DNA from: Akkermansia muciniphila
GTDB taxonomy: Bacteria > Verrucomicrobiota > Verrucomicrobiia > Verrucomicrobiales > Akkermansiaceae
NCBI RefSeq assembly: GCF_040616545.1
Contig: NZ_CP156688.1
Coordinates: forward strand, 2,666,001 to 2,730,000
Reading direction: 5' to 3'
DNA length: 64,000 bases
Each line of letters begins with the position of its first letter. The first letter of the stretch is position 1. The notes under the pieces were generated by a model. It was not told where the DNA came from. It saw only the letters and a program-made list of their open reading frames with translations, and searched no databases. This document shows positions 63,361 through 64,000 of the stretch, one piece after another. The position numbers were made by a program, and so were the translations under genes.

Positions 63361-64000
63361 ATGAAAACAGCATTACCAACCATCGGTATCCGCCCCACGA
63401 TTGACGGGCGCCGCCTCGGCGTCCGGGAATCCCTGGAAGACCAAACCATGAACATGGCCAAGGCGGCCGCGGCCCTCATTGAGGCCAACATCCGCCACGC
63501 CTCCGGAGAACCCGTCAAGTGCGTCATCGCAGACACCTGCATCGGCGGTCCGGCGGAAGCCGCCGCCTGTGCGGACAAATTCAAGGCCAACAACGTGGGC
63601 GTCTCCCTGGCCGTCACGCCCTGCTGGTGCTACGGCAGCGAGACGTTTGACATGGACCCCTTCACCCCCAAGGCCATCTGGGGCTTCAACGGCACGGAAC
63701 GCCCCGGAGCCGTGTACCTGGCCGCCGCCCTGGCGGGCCTGAACCAGAAGGGCTTCCCCGCCTTTTCCATTTACGGAAAAGACGTCCAGGACGCCGGCGA
63801 TACCTCCATTCCGGAAGACGTGGCTGAAAAAATCCTGCGCTTCTGCCGCGCCGGCCTGGCCGTAGCCACCCTCCGCGGCAAGGGGTACCTCTCCATCGGC
63901 GGCTGCTCCATGGGCATTGCCGGCTCCATTGTGGACCAGTCCTTCTGGGAAAACTACCTGGGCATCCGCGTGCAGGCCGTGGACATGACGGAAGTGCGCC
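63361..64000 (+). CDS. fucI: L-fucose isomerase, N-terminal part (cut by window end)
   Basis: The first 213 codons of L-fucose isomerase, which interconverts L-fucose and L-fuculose. [23 protein letters not shown] is the family start; [35 protein letters not shown] and [19 protein letters not shown] follow, all FucI-like. The catalytic Glu and Asp lie beyond the window. It is 28 bp after fucP and probably in one operon for fucose use. Confidence 0.95.
   Translation, partial: MKTALPTIGIRPTIDGRRLGVRESLEDQTMNMAKAAAALIEANIRHASGEPVKCVIADTCIGGPAEAAACADKFKANNVGVSLAVTPCWCYGSETFDMDPFTPKAIWGFNGTERPGAVYLAAALAGLNQKGFPAFSIYGKDVQDAGDTSIPEDVAEKILRFCRAGLAVATLRGKGYLSIGGCSMGIAGSIVDQSFWENYLGIRVQAVDMTEVR

Overview
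The window is about 64 kb of bacterial chromosome, mostly GC-rich (around 60% by eye) and densely coded on both strands. Its content points to a mucin-degrading Verrucomicrobium, most likely Akkermansia or a close relative. The clues are a secreted GH33 sialidase beside an L-fucose permease and isomerase, a GT4/GH57 glycogen gene pair, Planctomycetes-Verrucomicrobia style membrane genes, and few clear Shine-Dalgarno sites. The species is not settled by the sequence.

Layout. 1-7.7 kb: end of queF and queC (queuosine), an MBL-fold nuclease overlapping tmk, a GNAT acetyltransferase, a small secreted protein whose 3' end may be frameshifted, DUF1232 and DUF4230 proteins, isocitrate dehydrogenase and a VOC protein. 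7.7-13.9 kb (minus): five genes, each overlapping the next by 4 bp, encoding alternative complex III subunits ActC, ActD, ActE and ActF plus a large fusion of a degenerate CcoN-like domain, a CcoO-like cytochrome and a second cytochrome c. ActA and ActB are absent. 14.2-20.4 kb: isochorismate synthase (menaquinone), a GH31 glycosidase, a GT4 glycogen synthase-like enzyme and a GH57 protein lacking the usual nucleophile. 20.5-23.5 kb (minus): a tonB-exbB-exbD-def operon. 23.6-28.9 kb: ssb, purD, a DUF1287 protein, fhs and a ketopantoate reductase gene with a one-base frameshift near its end. 29.0-31.0 kb: one conspicuously AT-rich gene for a nuclease-helicase, probably acquired. 31.0-40.2 kb: a TPR-like membrane protein, a phosphoesterase and a complete five-gene peptide-type ABC importer whose permeases and binding protein carry large extra segments. 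40.3-47.5 kb: alr, tRNA-Val(CAC), a PD-(D/E)XK/DUF5655 protein, an EamA exporter, a multicopper oxidase joined to a CopB-like beta-barrel, and a dGTPase. 47.5-56.8 kb: a beta-helix/PDZ secreted protein, a PDZ protein, an ECF sigma factor with a putative regulator, a thioredoxin-like protein, thiC with a TPP riboswitch, and a second ECF sigma factor. 57-64 kb: the sialidase, a small secreted protein, a YiiX-like papain-fold protein, fucP and the start of fucI.

How the genes fit together. Sialidase, FucP and FucI are consistent with release and use of mucin sugars; TonB-ExbB-ExbD would energise outer-membrane uptake; the ABC importer probably brings in peptides. The Act cluster, together with menaquinone synthesis, suggests a quinol-oxidising membrane complex of unusual composition. 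This and the multicopper oxidase/beta-barrel fusion are the best candidates for undescribed biology. The nuclease-helicase and the tRNA-adjacent PD-(D/E)XK gene look like accessory, possibly defence-related genes. All family assignments were made by reading motifs, without database searches.
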